A stretch of 14,097 nucleotides of DNA from an uncultured Microcaldota archaeon (GCA_903835325.1 CAILMU010000034.1:1-14097); one strand, 5' to 3'; counted from the first letter of the stretch, positions 1 through 6,137 are shown. Notes: generated by a model not told the origin, from the letters alone. Translations and numbers: made by a program.

Positions 1-785
1 AATCTTGAGCTTGCTTTCAAGAAGGCCAGAAAGAGAAAAACAACGAAAGGGTACGTCATTGAATTTGAATCATGCCTTGAGAGCAACCTGATGCAACTGA
101 AAAAGGAACTTGAAACATTCTCTTATCGCCCTGCGCCTTTGACATTGTTCACAATAAGAGACCCGAAAACACGGAAAATAAGCGCATCTCATTTTCGAGA
201 TCGTGTCGTCCATCATGCTTTGTGTAACATCATAGAGCCTATCTTCGAGAGAAATTTTATCTACGACTCATTCGCCAACCGGAAAGGCAAGGGAACCCAT
301 GCAGCCATCCTCCGCTTTGAGGCCTTCATACGCAAGGTAACCCAAAACGGAAGACTGTCAACTGAAAACCGAAACACGTCCGCCCCCCCCAAGATTCTGA
401 CGGAAATGACGTTATCGGCTATGTGCTGAAAGCCGACATAAGGCATTATTTCGATAGCGTTGACCATCAAATCCTGCTGGGCATAATCCGGCGCAGAATA
501 AGGGATCCTCACGTTTTATGGCTGATAAAGCTCATTCTGGAGCACCACAAAACTATTGTACCTGAGAAGGGAATGCCACTGGGCAACCTGACCTCGCAGT
601 TCTTCGCGAATGTATACTTGGACGAGCTTGACCAGTTCGTCAAGCATACGCTGAAAGCGAGATTCTACATACGCTACGTGGATGATTTCGTTATTCTCCA
701 TCGTGACAGAGGACAGCTTGAACGATGGAAAGAGGAAATTGCTGCTTTTCTCCATGAACGTCTTGAGCTTGGGTTGCACCCTGAA
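1..785 (+). pseudogene. Reverse transcriptase, N-terminal and catalytic part (5' truncated by window, frameshifted, interrupted)
   Basis: The gene enters from the left edge already in frame and reads through the finger and palm region of an RNA-directed DNA polymerase. The segment FRDRVVHHALCNIIEP lies near 199-246, the motif-4 element GNLTSQ at 582-599 and the catalytic YVDD box at 675-686. GNLTSQ, in place of the QG-type motif 4 of group II intron and retron RTs, is typical of diversity-generating-retroelement (DGR) RTs. Frame 1 ends at 427-429. The conserved sequence resumes in another frame (YVLKADIRHYF from 420), and the two frames overlap across eight C at 383-390, so one base appears to be missing there. 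The family match breaks off after LGLHPE at 785. The frame runs on only to a stop near 851, through foreign sequence. Whether the gene is dead, or its product is restored by slippage and splicing, cannot be told from sequence alone. Confidence 0.85.
383..390 (+). other. C8 homopolymer at the RT frame switch
   Basis: Eight consecutive C lie inside the interval (366-426) where both RT frames are open. Adding one C, or a -1 slip, joins upstream codons for TSAPP to downstream codons for QDSDGNDVIGYVLKAD, matching the family order. Three explanations are possible: a sequencing or assembly homopolymer error, a true mutation, or phase variation / programmed slippage. Confidence 0.7.
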
Positions 786-799
786 GACCCCAAGCTCAA

Positions 800-811
800 G
801 GCTCGGAACAG
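800..811 (+). repeat. 12-bp direct repeat, left copy (GGCTCGGAACAG)
   Basis: The same 12 bases recur at 2119-2130. Both copies are in the insertion, one near each end, and the right one sits in a palindrome GAGCCC-a-GGGCTC (2111-2123). This fits an end-specific sequence of a mobile element. Confidence 0.55.
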
Positions 812-861
812 AACCGTTCCTGTCCCGAACGATCGGCTCAGTTTTCCCTGACTGCACTGTT

Positions 862-878
862 ATTTTGGTTCAAATCAG
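862..878 (+). repeat. Left copy of an imperfect 17-bp inverted repeat in the insertion
   Basis: attttggttcaaatcag here matches the reverse complement of 2277-2293 (atttttgttcgaatcag) at 15 of 17 positions. The right copy lies 13 bp inside the insertion's right border but this one lies 76 bp inside the left border, so these are subterminal rather than true terminal repeats. Confidence 0.55.
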
Positions 879-902
879 AACAGAACCCTGTTTTGACCTC
901 GC

Positions 903-921
903 AACTGAGGGCTGTTCTGAG
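903..921 (+). promoter_or_regulatory. Upstream promoter-like motif, copy 1, with TATA at 930-938
   Basis: aactgagggctgttctgag is followed by a purine-rich spacer and tatataaag. It matches the copies at 2599-2617 (- strand) and 12237-12255 at about 15 of 19 positions, each time 7-8 bp before a TATA-like box. Here it points toward the insertion gene, whose start is about 125 bp further on. It could be an activator or operator site, but transcription is not demonstrated. Confidence 0.45.
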
Positions 922-1020
922 AGGAGAACTATATAAAGCTAGCTCTCTGTACTGGTAATCCTCAGTATGCGTGTGCCGTATGTCTTATATTAATACGTTT
1001 CTTTCAAACATAAACTGTCA

Positions 1021-1061
1021 TATTTAAAAACACTTATAGACATCTTTCTCATTGAGGGGGG
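1021..1061 (+). promoter_or_regulatory. TATA box and ribosome binding site of the insertion gene
   Basis: TATTTAAAAA at 1021-1030 would place initiation near 1048-1050. GAGGGGGG at 1054-1061 is an anti-Shine-Dalgarno match 3 nt before the GTG at 1065, and it decides that start. Confidence 0.55.
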
Positions 1062-1064
1062 TTT

Positions 1065-1988
1065 GTGCCAAAGATAGAATTCAATTTAACGGTCCAAGCA
1101 GCGTTGAAGCCTACTGAAAATGCTTTCAGACCCTTAGCTTCAGGTCAGGATCCGTTGGTGAGTGGTCCAATCAACATAGAACGGTTTAGCAGATTTTTCG
1201 ACGCGATTCGGGAGTATGCAACCAAACCGAATCACGCTATCAGTGAGCGAAGATATAGAAGAAGGGAAAGGGAAATCGACAAACAATTTGTCGAAAAAGT
1301 CGTCGAGCTTATACCAGAACTTAAATCCAAGGACCCTCTTGTATTGGAATCTTTCGGTGTTCGGCCAGGCGTCGCCGACACGAACTTAAAAACTGTGAAG
1401 CGGCTTCTCGCTGACCGTGATATGAGCTACGAAGAAAAAGAATTACGATGTATCAGAGCGAAATATGCGATCATCAGAAAAATACAGATGGAAAGTGATT
1501 CTGTCGAGGAGTACTCTACCGCAGTCGAAGAGATATACGCTATTTTCATGGGAATTGCTGCTCCAGGGCGCAAAGCGCATGAGAGTTTCAGAAATAGTGG
1601 TGATTATAAGGAAGAAGATTTTTACGACAAAACGACCGGTTTTAACTTCCAATGTTTCGAGGATTTAGCTCTAAACGTTATTTTCCATGTTATGATGGAC
1701 ACATCGGAATTTGATTTAGATGCCTTTGAGCGGATGGTACTTGGTTATCTGTCCTCCTCGATCAATGGCTTAGCTGATGCCGGGACAATACGGGGCCAAG
1801 CTTTGTGGGACGGTTCAATCCAAACAGAAAATATCCGAAGCCCTTCAGATATCTGCACCGATGGTGTTTTCGGTCAGAATTGCGCCAGGCGATTAACTGA
1901 TCTCATGACGGGTACTCCGGAAAAAGTTCAAACTGCCGAGAGATGGTTCAGAACTATTGGAATTCAAATACATCTGGAAGAACCCTAA
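1065..1988 (+). CDS. Unrecognised 307-aa protein encoded within the insertion
   Basis: I do not recognise this protein. The GTG start is supported by a strong ribosome binding site 3 nt upstream and a TATA box at 1021-1030. The sequence looks soluble, mixed charged and probably mostly helical, with no signal peptide or membrane span. A strongly basic patch (ERRYRRREREIDK) lies near residues 61-73 and could contact nucleic acid. The C-terminal half is acidic and has a few cysteines (FQCFED, SDICTDGVF, GQNCARR) without a CxxC or HNH arrangement. I see no DDE, HUH, serine- or tyrosine-recombinase, LAGLIDADG or GIY-YIG signature. It is the only gene in the segment that splits the RT, so it is either the mobility protein of a new element type or a passenger, such as a host-interaction or defence gene. 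That it is a real gene is likely; its function is unknown. Confidence 0.7.
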   Translation: MPKIEFNLTVQAALKPTENAFRPLASGQDPLVSGPINIERFSRFFDAIREYATKPNHAISERRYRRREREIDKQFVEKVVELIPELKSKDPLVLESFGVRPGVADTNLKTVKRLLADRDMSYEEKELRCIRAKYAIIRKIQMESDSVEEYSTAVEEIYAIFMGIAAPGRKAHESFRNSGDYKEEDFYDKTTGFNFQCFEDLALNVIFHVMMDTSEFDLDAFERMVLGYLSSSINGLADAGTIRGQALWDGSIQTENIRSPSDICTDGVFGQNCARRLTDLMTGTPEKVQTAERWFRTIGIQIHLEEP

Positions 1989-2118
1989 GGCCATTGGTAA
2001 GACAGAAACAGTATCTGCATGAAATCTCTTTTACTTCTAATATCGACTTTTTATTGCATTGATTTTTCCACATGATCCGAATCCTTAGTGGAAACTTCCA
2101 CGGTTGCTCTGAGCCCAG

Positions 2119-2130
2119 GGCTCGGAACAG
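2119..2130 (+). repeat. 12-bp direct repeat, right copy (GGCTCGGAACAG)
   Basis: Partner of 800-811. Downstream, the pattern GGAACC-nnn-GTTCGAATCTT occurs at 2144-2163 and again at 2250-2269, a direct repeat 106 bp apart. The right 200 bp of the insertion is therefore built from repeats, not from another gene. Confidence 0.55.
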
Positions 2131-2276
2131 GAATACAGGGATTGGAACCTGAGTTCGAATCTTCAATACTGCATTTTATAGATTCAACAATTAATCGCTC
2201 GTCGAATAATGCCTCTAGGAAACAGAAAAAAATTGTAGCAGAAAAGAATGGAACCATGGTTCGAATCTTTTTCCGG

Positions 2277-2293
2277 CTGATTCGAACAAAAAT
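2277..2293 (-). repeat. Right copy of the imperfect 17-bp inverted repeat
   Basis: Partner of 862-878. It overlaps the right arm (2279-2287) of a perfect 9-bp inverted repeat GTTCGAATC (2259-2267) / GATTCGAAC, which forms a hairpin with an 11-nt loop just inside the insertion's right end. Confidence 0.55.
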
Positions 2294-2306
2294 GATGATG
2301 CAGGAG

Positions 2307-2579
2307 GAAAAGTCAAAGATAATTCCTCTGAGAAAGGGGATAGCCCTGCTTGGTTTTCGCGTCTATTATCGCTACAAGCTCCTCAAGAAAAGCAATGCAC
2401 GGAGAATTTGGAAACGCCTTGATAGATTCGGACGCTATTATGCGAAAGGAGAGTTAAGCAGAAAAGAGGTTGTTCAAAGCCTTGAGGGCTGGCTCGCTTA
2501 TGCCGGATTCGCTAATTCGTATAATCTACGTCGAAAAGTCGTTGCGCGGTTCAATGAGCTTTTTGGAAGCCAAAAATAG
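2307..2579 (+). pseudogene. Reverse transcriptase, C-terminal (thumb) part
   Basis: From codon GAA at 2307 the frame reads KSKIIPLRKGIALLGFRVYY and continues to a stop at 2579. It contains the LLGFRV element that follows the RT palm, then a basic helical thumb with a WLAYAGFANSYNLRRKVV segment like the ending of DGR-type RTs (WLGHAxHANTxxLR). Joined to 1-785 it gives roughly 350 residues in the window, close to a full-length RT of this class. The frame stays open upstream to about 2088 through insertion sequence, so a chimeric ORF exists, but only the part from 2307 is RT. No separate promoter or ribosome binding site is evident. Confidence 0.8.
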
Positions 2580-2598
2580 ACCTTTTTAACCTCTAGCG

Positions 2599-2617
2599 CT
2601 CAGAACGTCCCTCGGTC
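2599..2617 (-). promoter_or_regulatory. Upstream promoter-like motif, copy 2, with TATA-like sequence at 2581-2590
   Basis: On the - strand gaccgagggacgttctgag is followed after 8 bp by gttaaaaagg. It matches the copy at 12237 at 16 of 19 positions. In this orientation it would drive transcription antisense into the RT 3' end, so either an antisense RNA starts here or the motif is a repeat with another role. Confidence 0.4.
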
Positions 2618-2658
2618 GGAAGGGCAAAAAAGGTGCTGAACACAGACCAAAAAGATAT

Positions 2659-2741
2659 GCAGGGGAAGAGATTTGAACTCTTGAAGGGACTAACCCACCA
2701 GCCCCTCAAGCTGGCGCATTTGACCGCTCTGCCACCCCTGC
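2659..2741 (-). tRNA. tRNA-Leu(GAG)
   Basis: On the - strand a complete class II cloverleaf forms: acceptor GCAGGGG/CCCCTGC, 3-bp D stem GCA/TGC, anticodon stem CCAGC/GCTGG with loop TTGAGGG (anticodon GAG), long variable arm GGG-TTAGT-CCC, and T arm AAGAG-TTCAAAT-CTCTT. There is no intron and no encoded CCA. It lies downstream of rpoD, and no strong TATA is visible in front of it, so it may be read through from the operon. Confidence 0.92.
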
Positions 2742-2814
2742 GAACGAATGTGATCTGGGGTTTGGCGATCGAAACGTCGATCGACTACACCCCTGCATGA
2801 AAATAAGAAGCGGC

Positions 2815-2841
2815 TAAAAACAAAGACCCGCGAAACACGGG
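2815..2841 (-). terminator. Probable terminator after rpoD
   Basis: On the - strand CCCG-tgtttcg-CGGG (2841-2827) is followed by a T-rich run (tctttgttttt). It lies 20-45 bp past the rpoD stop. Confidence 0.45.
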
Positions 2842-2860
2842 CCAGTCTGAAAATAGAAAG

Positions 2861-3598
2861 TTATTCCTTCTTCGCCTCTTCGGCCGGTTCGGTCTTCTCT
2901 TCCTTGGCCTCTTTAGGTTCCTTCGGCTCCTTGACCTTTTTAGCCTTCGGCTCCTTCTTGGCCTTCGGCTCTTTGGCTTCGGCATGCTCTTTCGTCTTCT
3001 TGGCTTTGGGCTCCTTCTTGGCCTTCTTCTTGGCCTTGGACTCGCCGCCGAGGACCGTCGCGACCCTGTCGATATCCTGCTCGATTATCTCGCAGCCGCG
3101 CTCTATCACTTCGTAAGGCTCCATCTGGTATAGGCTCTCCACGAAGAACTTGAGCCCTTTGCCTTCAATGCCGTAGGATACCAGACCGGACTGATGCTTC
3201 GCGTGATTGCGCCCGATACCGAGCAACGCTTTCCCTTCGAAACGGAGGTGCTGATTGTTGCCGAGCGTAATTATCGGTATCTTCAATGGGACGATTATCT
3301 CCTTGTCGGAGCTCTTCATGTCGGATGCATAGGCTATGCCCGGCCCGATGGCATCTATCGAGAACACTATCTCTGCCCCTGCCGGAAGATCCGACGGGGT
3401 CGTGATCGGCATCAGGCCTAGCCTGTGCGAGATGTATTCATCCCATAGAGGGGACGAGTTGTCGTAGAATACAACCGTTTCGATAGCCAAAACAGGCACG
3501 CGGGACATTGAGTACCTGCGCACCATATTTGCGAATGGCATCGATATGTCGTCAGTGACGAACTCGATCCGGTTCCCGTGCTTCTTGTCGAGCTTCAT
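2861..3598 (-). CDS. rpoD: DNA-directed RNA polymerase subunit D (RpoD / Rpo3)
   Basis: RpoD is the archaeal counterpart of the bacterial alpha / eukaryotic Rpb3 subunit; with subunit L it nucleates RNA polymerase assembly. The first 180 residues carry the family's dimerisation fold, including FANMVRRYSMSRVPVLAIE, SHRLGLMPI and KALLGIGRNHAKHQSG. After HAKHQSG the chain goes straight to YGIEGKGLKFFVESLY, so the ferredoxin-like cysteine-rich (Fe-S) domain present in many archaeal D subunits is absent; there are no clustered cysteines there. Residues 184-245 form a Lys/Glu/Pro/Ala tail of the EPKAKK type. The ATG overlaps the uS11 stop by 4 bp (ATGA), which suggests translational coupling. Last gene of the operon. 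Confidence 0.95.
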   Translation of the reverse strand: MKLDKKHGNRIEFVTDDISMPFANMVRRYSMSRVPVLAIETVVFYDNSSPLWDEYISHRLGLMPITTPSDLPAGAEIVFSIDAIGPGIAYASDMKSSDKEIIVPLKIPIITLGNNQHLRFEGKALLGIGRNHAKHQSGLVSYGIEGKGLKFFVESLYQMEPYEVIERGCEIIEQDIDRVATVLGGESKAKKKAKKEPKAKKTKEHAEAKEPKAKKEPKAKKVKEPKEPKEAKEEKTEPAEEAKKE

Positions 3599-4200
3599 AC
3601 CCTTCTTCCCCTTCTTCCGCCCTTCCTTTTCATTGAATCGGTAGGCAGCGGCGTGACATCCTCGATCCGCCCGATGCGGATGCCTGTCCTAGCTACAGTC
3701 CTGACCACGGCCTGCGCGCCTGCGCCAGGCGTCTTCATCCCGACGCCTCCGGGTGCTCGGATCTTCACATGGACGAGTGTGATTCCCTTGTCTTTGAGCG
3801 AAGTCACCACGCGCGAAGCCGCTTGCATCGCCGCATAAGGCCTGCCTTCTTCGCGGTGGGCTTTCACGACCATCCCGCCGCTCGCCCAGGCGAGGGTCTC
3901 TGCCCCGCTCATGTCGGTCGCGGTTATGATGGTGTCGTTCTTCGATGAGTATACATGGAGCACTGCTATCTTGTGCTTCCTGGGGACGAACTTCTTCTCC
4001 TCCACAGGGGCGGCAGGAGGAGCGGCTTCGGCCGGCTTCTCTTCAGCCTTTTCCGGAGGTTTCTCAGGGGCTTTTTCCGGAGCAACTTCGGTTTTATGCT
4101 CATGGACCGGTTTCGCCTCTTTGGCCTCGTGCTCCTCTTTCTTGACGTGCTTCTTCGGTTCCTCGGCTTTCTCAGCCTTCTTCTCGTCTTTTCCTGTCAT
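3595..4200 (-). CDS. rps11: 30S ribosomal protein uS11
   Basis: Small-subunit protein of the platform. The core begins near residue 75 (KIAVLHVYSSKNDT) and includes TDMSGAETLAWASGG, IRAPGGVGMKTPG and the basic end RKGGRRGRRV. I chose the ATG at 4200 because GAGGTG lies 9 nt upstream; an in-frame GTG at 4212 overlaps that site and is less likely. The product is 201 aa, against about 130 for typical archaeal uS11, because of an N-terminal extension of about 72 residues rich in Lys, Glu, Ala and Pro. The gene starts 13 bp after the uS4 stop. Confidence 0.95.
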   Translation of the reverse strand: MTGKDEKKAEKAEEPKKHVKKEEHEAKEAKPVHEHKTEVAPEKAPEKPPEKAEEKPAEAAPPAAPVEEKKFVPRKHKIAVLHVYSSKNDTIITATDMSGAETLAWASGGMVVKAHREEGRPYAAMQAASRVVTSLKDKGITLVHVKIRAPGGVGMKTPGAGAQAVVRTVARTGIRIGRIEDVTPLPTDSMKRKGGRRGRRV

Positions 4201-4213
4201 GGATAAATGCACC

Positions 4214-4798
4214 TCATGAAGCCGTCGGGGCCTCTTCCTTCTTGGGTTCTATCTTGGCCTCGGGTTTCGGCTCTGTTTTTGCCTCGGGTTTCGGCTCGGG
4301 TTTCTCTTCGGCCGGTTTCGAGCTTATCTCGATTGGTTTGGCGTATGCCAGCCCTTCATCGATGCTTACAAGGTATGCCGGCTTCGTGACACGGCTGCCA
4401 TCCACCAGGATGAAACCGTGCGTTATCAGCTGACGTGATTGCGACATCGAACGCGCAAGGCCTTTGCGCAAAACGACAGTCTGCAGCCTCCTCTCGAGGA
4501 TATCCTTCACTTCGAGCGAAAGAACGTCATCCAGGGGGGAGCCCTCTTTCAGGATGCCCATCTTCGCGAGTTTGGAGAGGATCTTCTTCCCGTCGTCGCG
4601 CCTCTCCTCTTCAGTGACTGAAAGCAGCCTTCTTGCTTCGCGCCGGTATTTCTTCAGTTCCGCTGTCGCGCGCCACAATTCCCTCATGTTCTTCAGTCCG
4701 AAATTAGTTTTCAGGCTTTTCTCTTCCGCTAGCCTGTCTACATCCCATAGTTTCTTGGGCCTCTCGAACTTGTTGCGAAGTCTTCTTGGGTCTCCCAT
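4214..4798 (-). CDS. rps4: 30S ribosomal protein uS4
   Basis: Primary 16S rRNA-binding protein of the small subunit. The start MGDPRRLRNKFERPKK is the standard archaeal N-terminus, so the ATG at 4798 is preferred to a longer open frame reaching 4927 that would overlap uS13. The S4 RNA-binding domain is visible at LERRLQTVVLRKGLARSMSQ, followed by SRQLITHGFILVDGSRV. Length is 194 aa. The last 36 residues are a proline/lysine/glutamate tail with PEPKPEAK-type repeats that ordinary uS4 lacks. AGGTG lies 6 nt upstream of the start. Confidence 0.95.
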   Translation of the reverse strand: MGDPRRLRNKFERPKKLWDVDRLAEEKSLKTNFGLKNMRELWRATAELKKYRREARRLLSVTEEERRDDGKKILSKLAKMGILKEGSPLDDVLSLEVKDILERRLQTVVLRKGLARSMSQSRQLITHGFILVDGSRVTKPAYLVSIDEGLAYAKPIEISSKPAEEKPEPKPEAKTEPKPEAKIEPKKEEAPTAS

Positions 4799-4811
4799 AT
4801 GAACACCTGTA

Positions 4812-5579
4812 TTACTTCTTCTCCGCCGGCGCTTTTGCCGCCGGTTTCGCCGCTGCCGGGGCAGCCGCCGCAGGTTTCGCTCCTGCTGCCGGTTTCGCAC
4901 CTGCCGCCGGGGCCGATGCCGGAGCACCAGCCGCGCCAGGTTTCGCTCCTGCCGCCGCGCCGCCTTGGGCCGCTATGATGGCTTTCCTGAGCACACCGAC
5001 CGCCATACCGGTCCTTCCGGTGTTCCTGGTCTTCTGGCCCCGAACTTTCTGGCCGTAGAAGTGGCGGTATCCTTTCCAGGTGTATTCCTTCTTGTCACGC
5101 TCCAGATCCTGGGTGACATCGAATATGAGGTCGTTCATGATATCGTGCTTATCCTCGCCGGTGGTATAGTCCCCTCGGCGGTTGAGCAGGTATTTCGGGA
5201 TGTTCTTGAATGTGTTCAATTCGTGGAGCATCTTGTCTATCTTCTCCATCTGCTCCTCTGGTATGTCGCCGACCCGCGTGCTCGGTGCTATCCCGAGCTC
5301 GTTGTTGATGGTCTGCGCGACTGAAATCGACAATGTGTGCCCGATGCCGCGGACACGTACGAGGCCCCGGACCAGCGGGACTTCGCCTTTCATATCCTTG
5401 CCAGCGATGCGCACGATGCCACGGAAACCCTCTTTCTCCTCGACTTTCGGGCCTGCCGGCTTCTTGTGGACCGGTTTCTTTTCTTCCTTGGCTTCCTTAG
5501 CCTCCCTGGCTTCTGCCCTGTGCTCGGCCTTTGTCGTGGCCTTCGCATCCTCTTTCGGCTCGTGTTGTTTTTTAGCCAT
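4812..5579 (-). CDS. rps13: 30S ribosomal protein uS13
   Basis: Small-subunit head protein that contacts tRNA and the large subunit. The core (about residues 50-202) has FRGIVRIAGKDMKG, the helix-hairpin-helix region VRVRGIGHTLSISVAQ and the basic signature VRGQKTRNTGRTG. The ATG at 5579 (MAKKQHEPKE) fits; a longer frame to 5609 would overlap aEF-1beta. At 255 aa it is about 100 residues longer than usual. It has a charged N-terminal extension (about 50 aa, Lys/Glu/Ala/His) and a C-terminal tail of about 53 aa, mostly Ala/Pro/Lys/Gly in AAGAKPAAGAKP-like repeats. Confidence 0.95.
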   Translation of the reverse strand: MAKKQHEPKEDAKATTKAEHRAEAREAKEAKEEKKPVHKKPAGPKVEEKEGFRGIVRIAGKDMKGEVPLVRGLVRVRGIGHTLSISVAQTINNELGIAPSTRVGDIPEEQMEKIDKMLHELNTFKNIPKYLLNRRGDYTTGEDKHDIMNDLIFDVTQDLERDKKEYTWKGYRHFYGQKVRGQKTRNTGRTGMAVGVLRKAIIAAQGGAAAGAKPGAAGAPASAPAAGAKPAAGAKPAAAAPAAAKPAAKAPAEKK

Positions 5580-5584
5580 AAATA

Positions 5585-5842
5585 TCACACCCTGCTCACT
5601 GTCTCGCATTCGAATTCGCTTACTTTGTCTATCTTGCGTATCTTCTCTTCCAATTGATCCATCCCGCCTTCTGAATCATTCATCAACACGATTGCTTTGA
5701 GCGCCAGGATGCCGAACCCGACATCCTCTTCCCAGAATCTCGAGACTTTGACGAGCTTCTCGATGTGCGACTTCACCGAAGGTATCGCCTTCGGATCCTC
5801 GACATATATTTTTATCTGCGCTTCGATATTGTATTCGACCAT
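5585..5842 (-). CDS. ef1b: Translation elongation factor aEF-1beta
   Basis: Nucleotide-exchange factor that reloads aEF-1alpha with GTP. At 85 aa it is the usual size of the archaeal protein. It shows the expected ferredoxin-like pattern, with the GFGILALKAIVLMND strand region in the second half. The start is set by GGTGG 4 nt upstream. It follows the zinc-ribbon gene by 8 bp and precedes uS13 by 5 bp, so the genes are probably cotranscribed. Pairing of aEF-1beta with a small zinc-ribbon gene is common in archaea. Confidence 0.9.
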   Translation of the reverse strand: MVEYNIEAQIKIYVEDPKAIPSVKSHIEKLVKVSRFWEEDVGFGILALKAIVLMNDSEGGMDQLEEKIRKIDKVSEFECETVSRV

Positions 5843-5850
5843 TCATCCAC

Positions 5851-5997
5851 CTAAGGGCCGGCGAAGCCAGATTCAGCCGTATATTTCACGCGGTTCTCGC
5901 GGCAGTAGCCGCATCGCACGACCTTCCCTTCGCCGTAGGGATCCGGGAATTCGGCGAAATCCTTGGACATCTTTCCGCAACTTATGCATCGCTTCAA
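5851..5997 (-). CDS. Small zinc-ribbon protein (HVO_2753-like), reduced
   Basis: The product is 48 aa from a TTG start, chosen because AGGTGG lies 4-5 nt upstream and the protein then begins at KRCISCGK, like its relatives. An in-frame GTG at 6096 would add a 33-residue N-terminus unlike the family. Members of this archaeal RNA-binding zinc-finger family usually have four CxxC knuckles and end GFEGP. This one keeps CISC and CGYC and ends SGFAGP, while the second and fourth knuckles read DPYGEG and TAESG. It therefore probably binds one zinc instead of two (inference). First gene of the ribosomal operon. Confidence 0.7.
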   Translation of the reverse strand: MKRCISCGKMSKDFAEFPDPYGEGKVVRCGYCRENRVKYTAESGFAGP

Positions 5998-6120
5998 CAA
6001 ACCACCTAAAACTGCATGAATTAATCTCGAGAAGAGCGGCTTAAACTGCCCGAAAAACCCGGGTATTACGCGGGTCCCTGAGCCTAAAACGCGCACTATC
6101 TCTGAGTAGAATGCAGAGAA

Positions 6121-6132
6121 TCATTTAAAAGG
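6121..6132 (-). promoter_or_regulatory. Promoter of the zinc ribbon - rpoD operon
   Basis: On the - strand CCTTTTAAATGA is a good archaeal TATA/BRE. Initiation would fall near 6097, giving a leader of about 100 nt before the TTG at 5997. That leader has complementary ACCCG and CGGGT segments around 6040-6075. Confidence 0.5.
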
Positions 6133-6137
6133 AATAC

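Larger units (their letters stand above)
786..2306 (+). mobile_element. 1.52-kb insertion inside the reverse transcriptase gene
   Basis: RT homology stops after codon GAA at 783-785 and resumes at codon GAA 2307-2309 (KSKIIPLRKG follows). Removing one GAA plus 786-2306 (1524 nt, a multiple of three) restores LGLHPE-KSKIIPLRKG exactly. The shared GAA may be a 3-bp target duplication. The insert carries one unrecognised gene (1065-1988) and no transposase, integrase or homing-endonuclease motif that I can see. Near its ends lie an imperfect inverted repeat (862-878 with 2277-2293, 15 of 17 matched) and several short repeats. It could be a non-autonomous transposable cassette, or an intron with a free-standing ORF. 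The type is not recognised. Confidence 0.65.

Noticed and set aside
1065..1988. Homing endonuclease or transposase in the insertion
   Set aside because: I looked for LAGLIDADG, GIY-YIG, HNH, DDE, HUH and serine/tyrosine recombinase signatures and saw none. A remote homologue cannot be excluded by eye.
2088..2579. A 163-aa open frame ending in the RT thumb taken as an independent gene
   Set aside because: Only the part from 2307 matches an RT; the upstream part is repeat-rich insertion sequence with no ribosome binding site.
3911..4219. Long open frames on the + strand across uS11, uS4 and uS13 (also near 4464-4802 and 5182-5700)
   Set aside because: They are antisense shadows of GC-skewed, low-complexity ribosomal protein genes, with Ser/Phe/Arg-rich nonsense translations.
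4799..4927. Arg-rich N-terminal extension of uS4 (start at 4927)
   Set aside because: It would overlap the uS13 C-terminal tail in another frame. MGDPRRLRNKF at 4798 is the conserved start and has AGGTG upstream.
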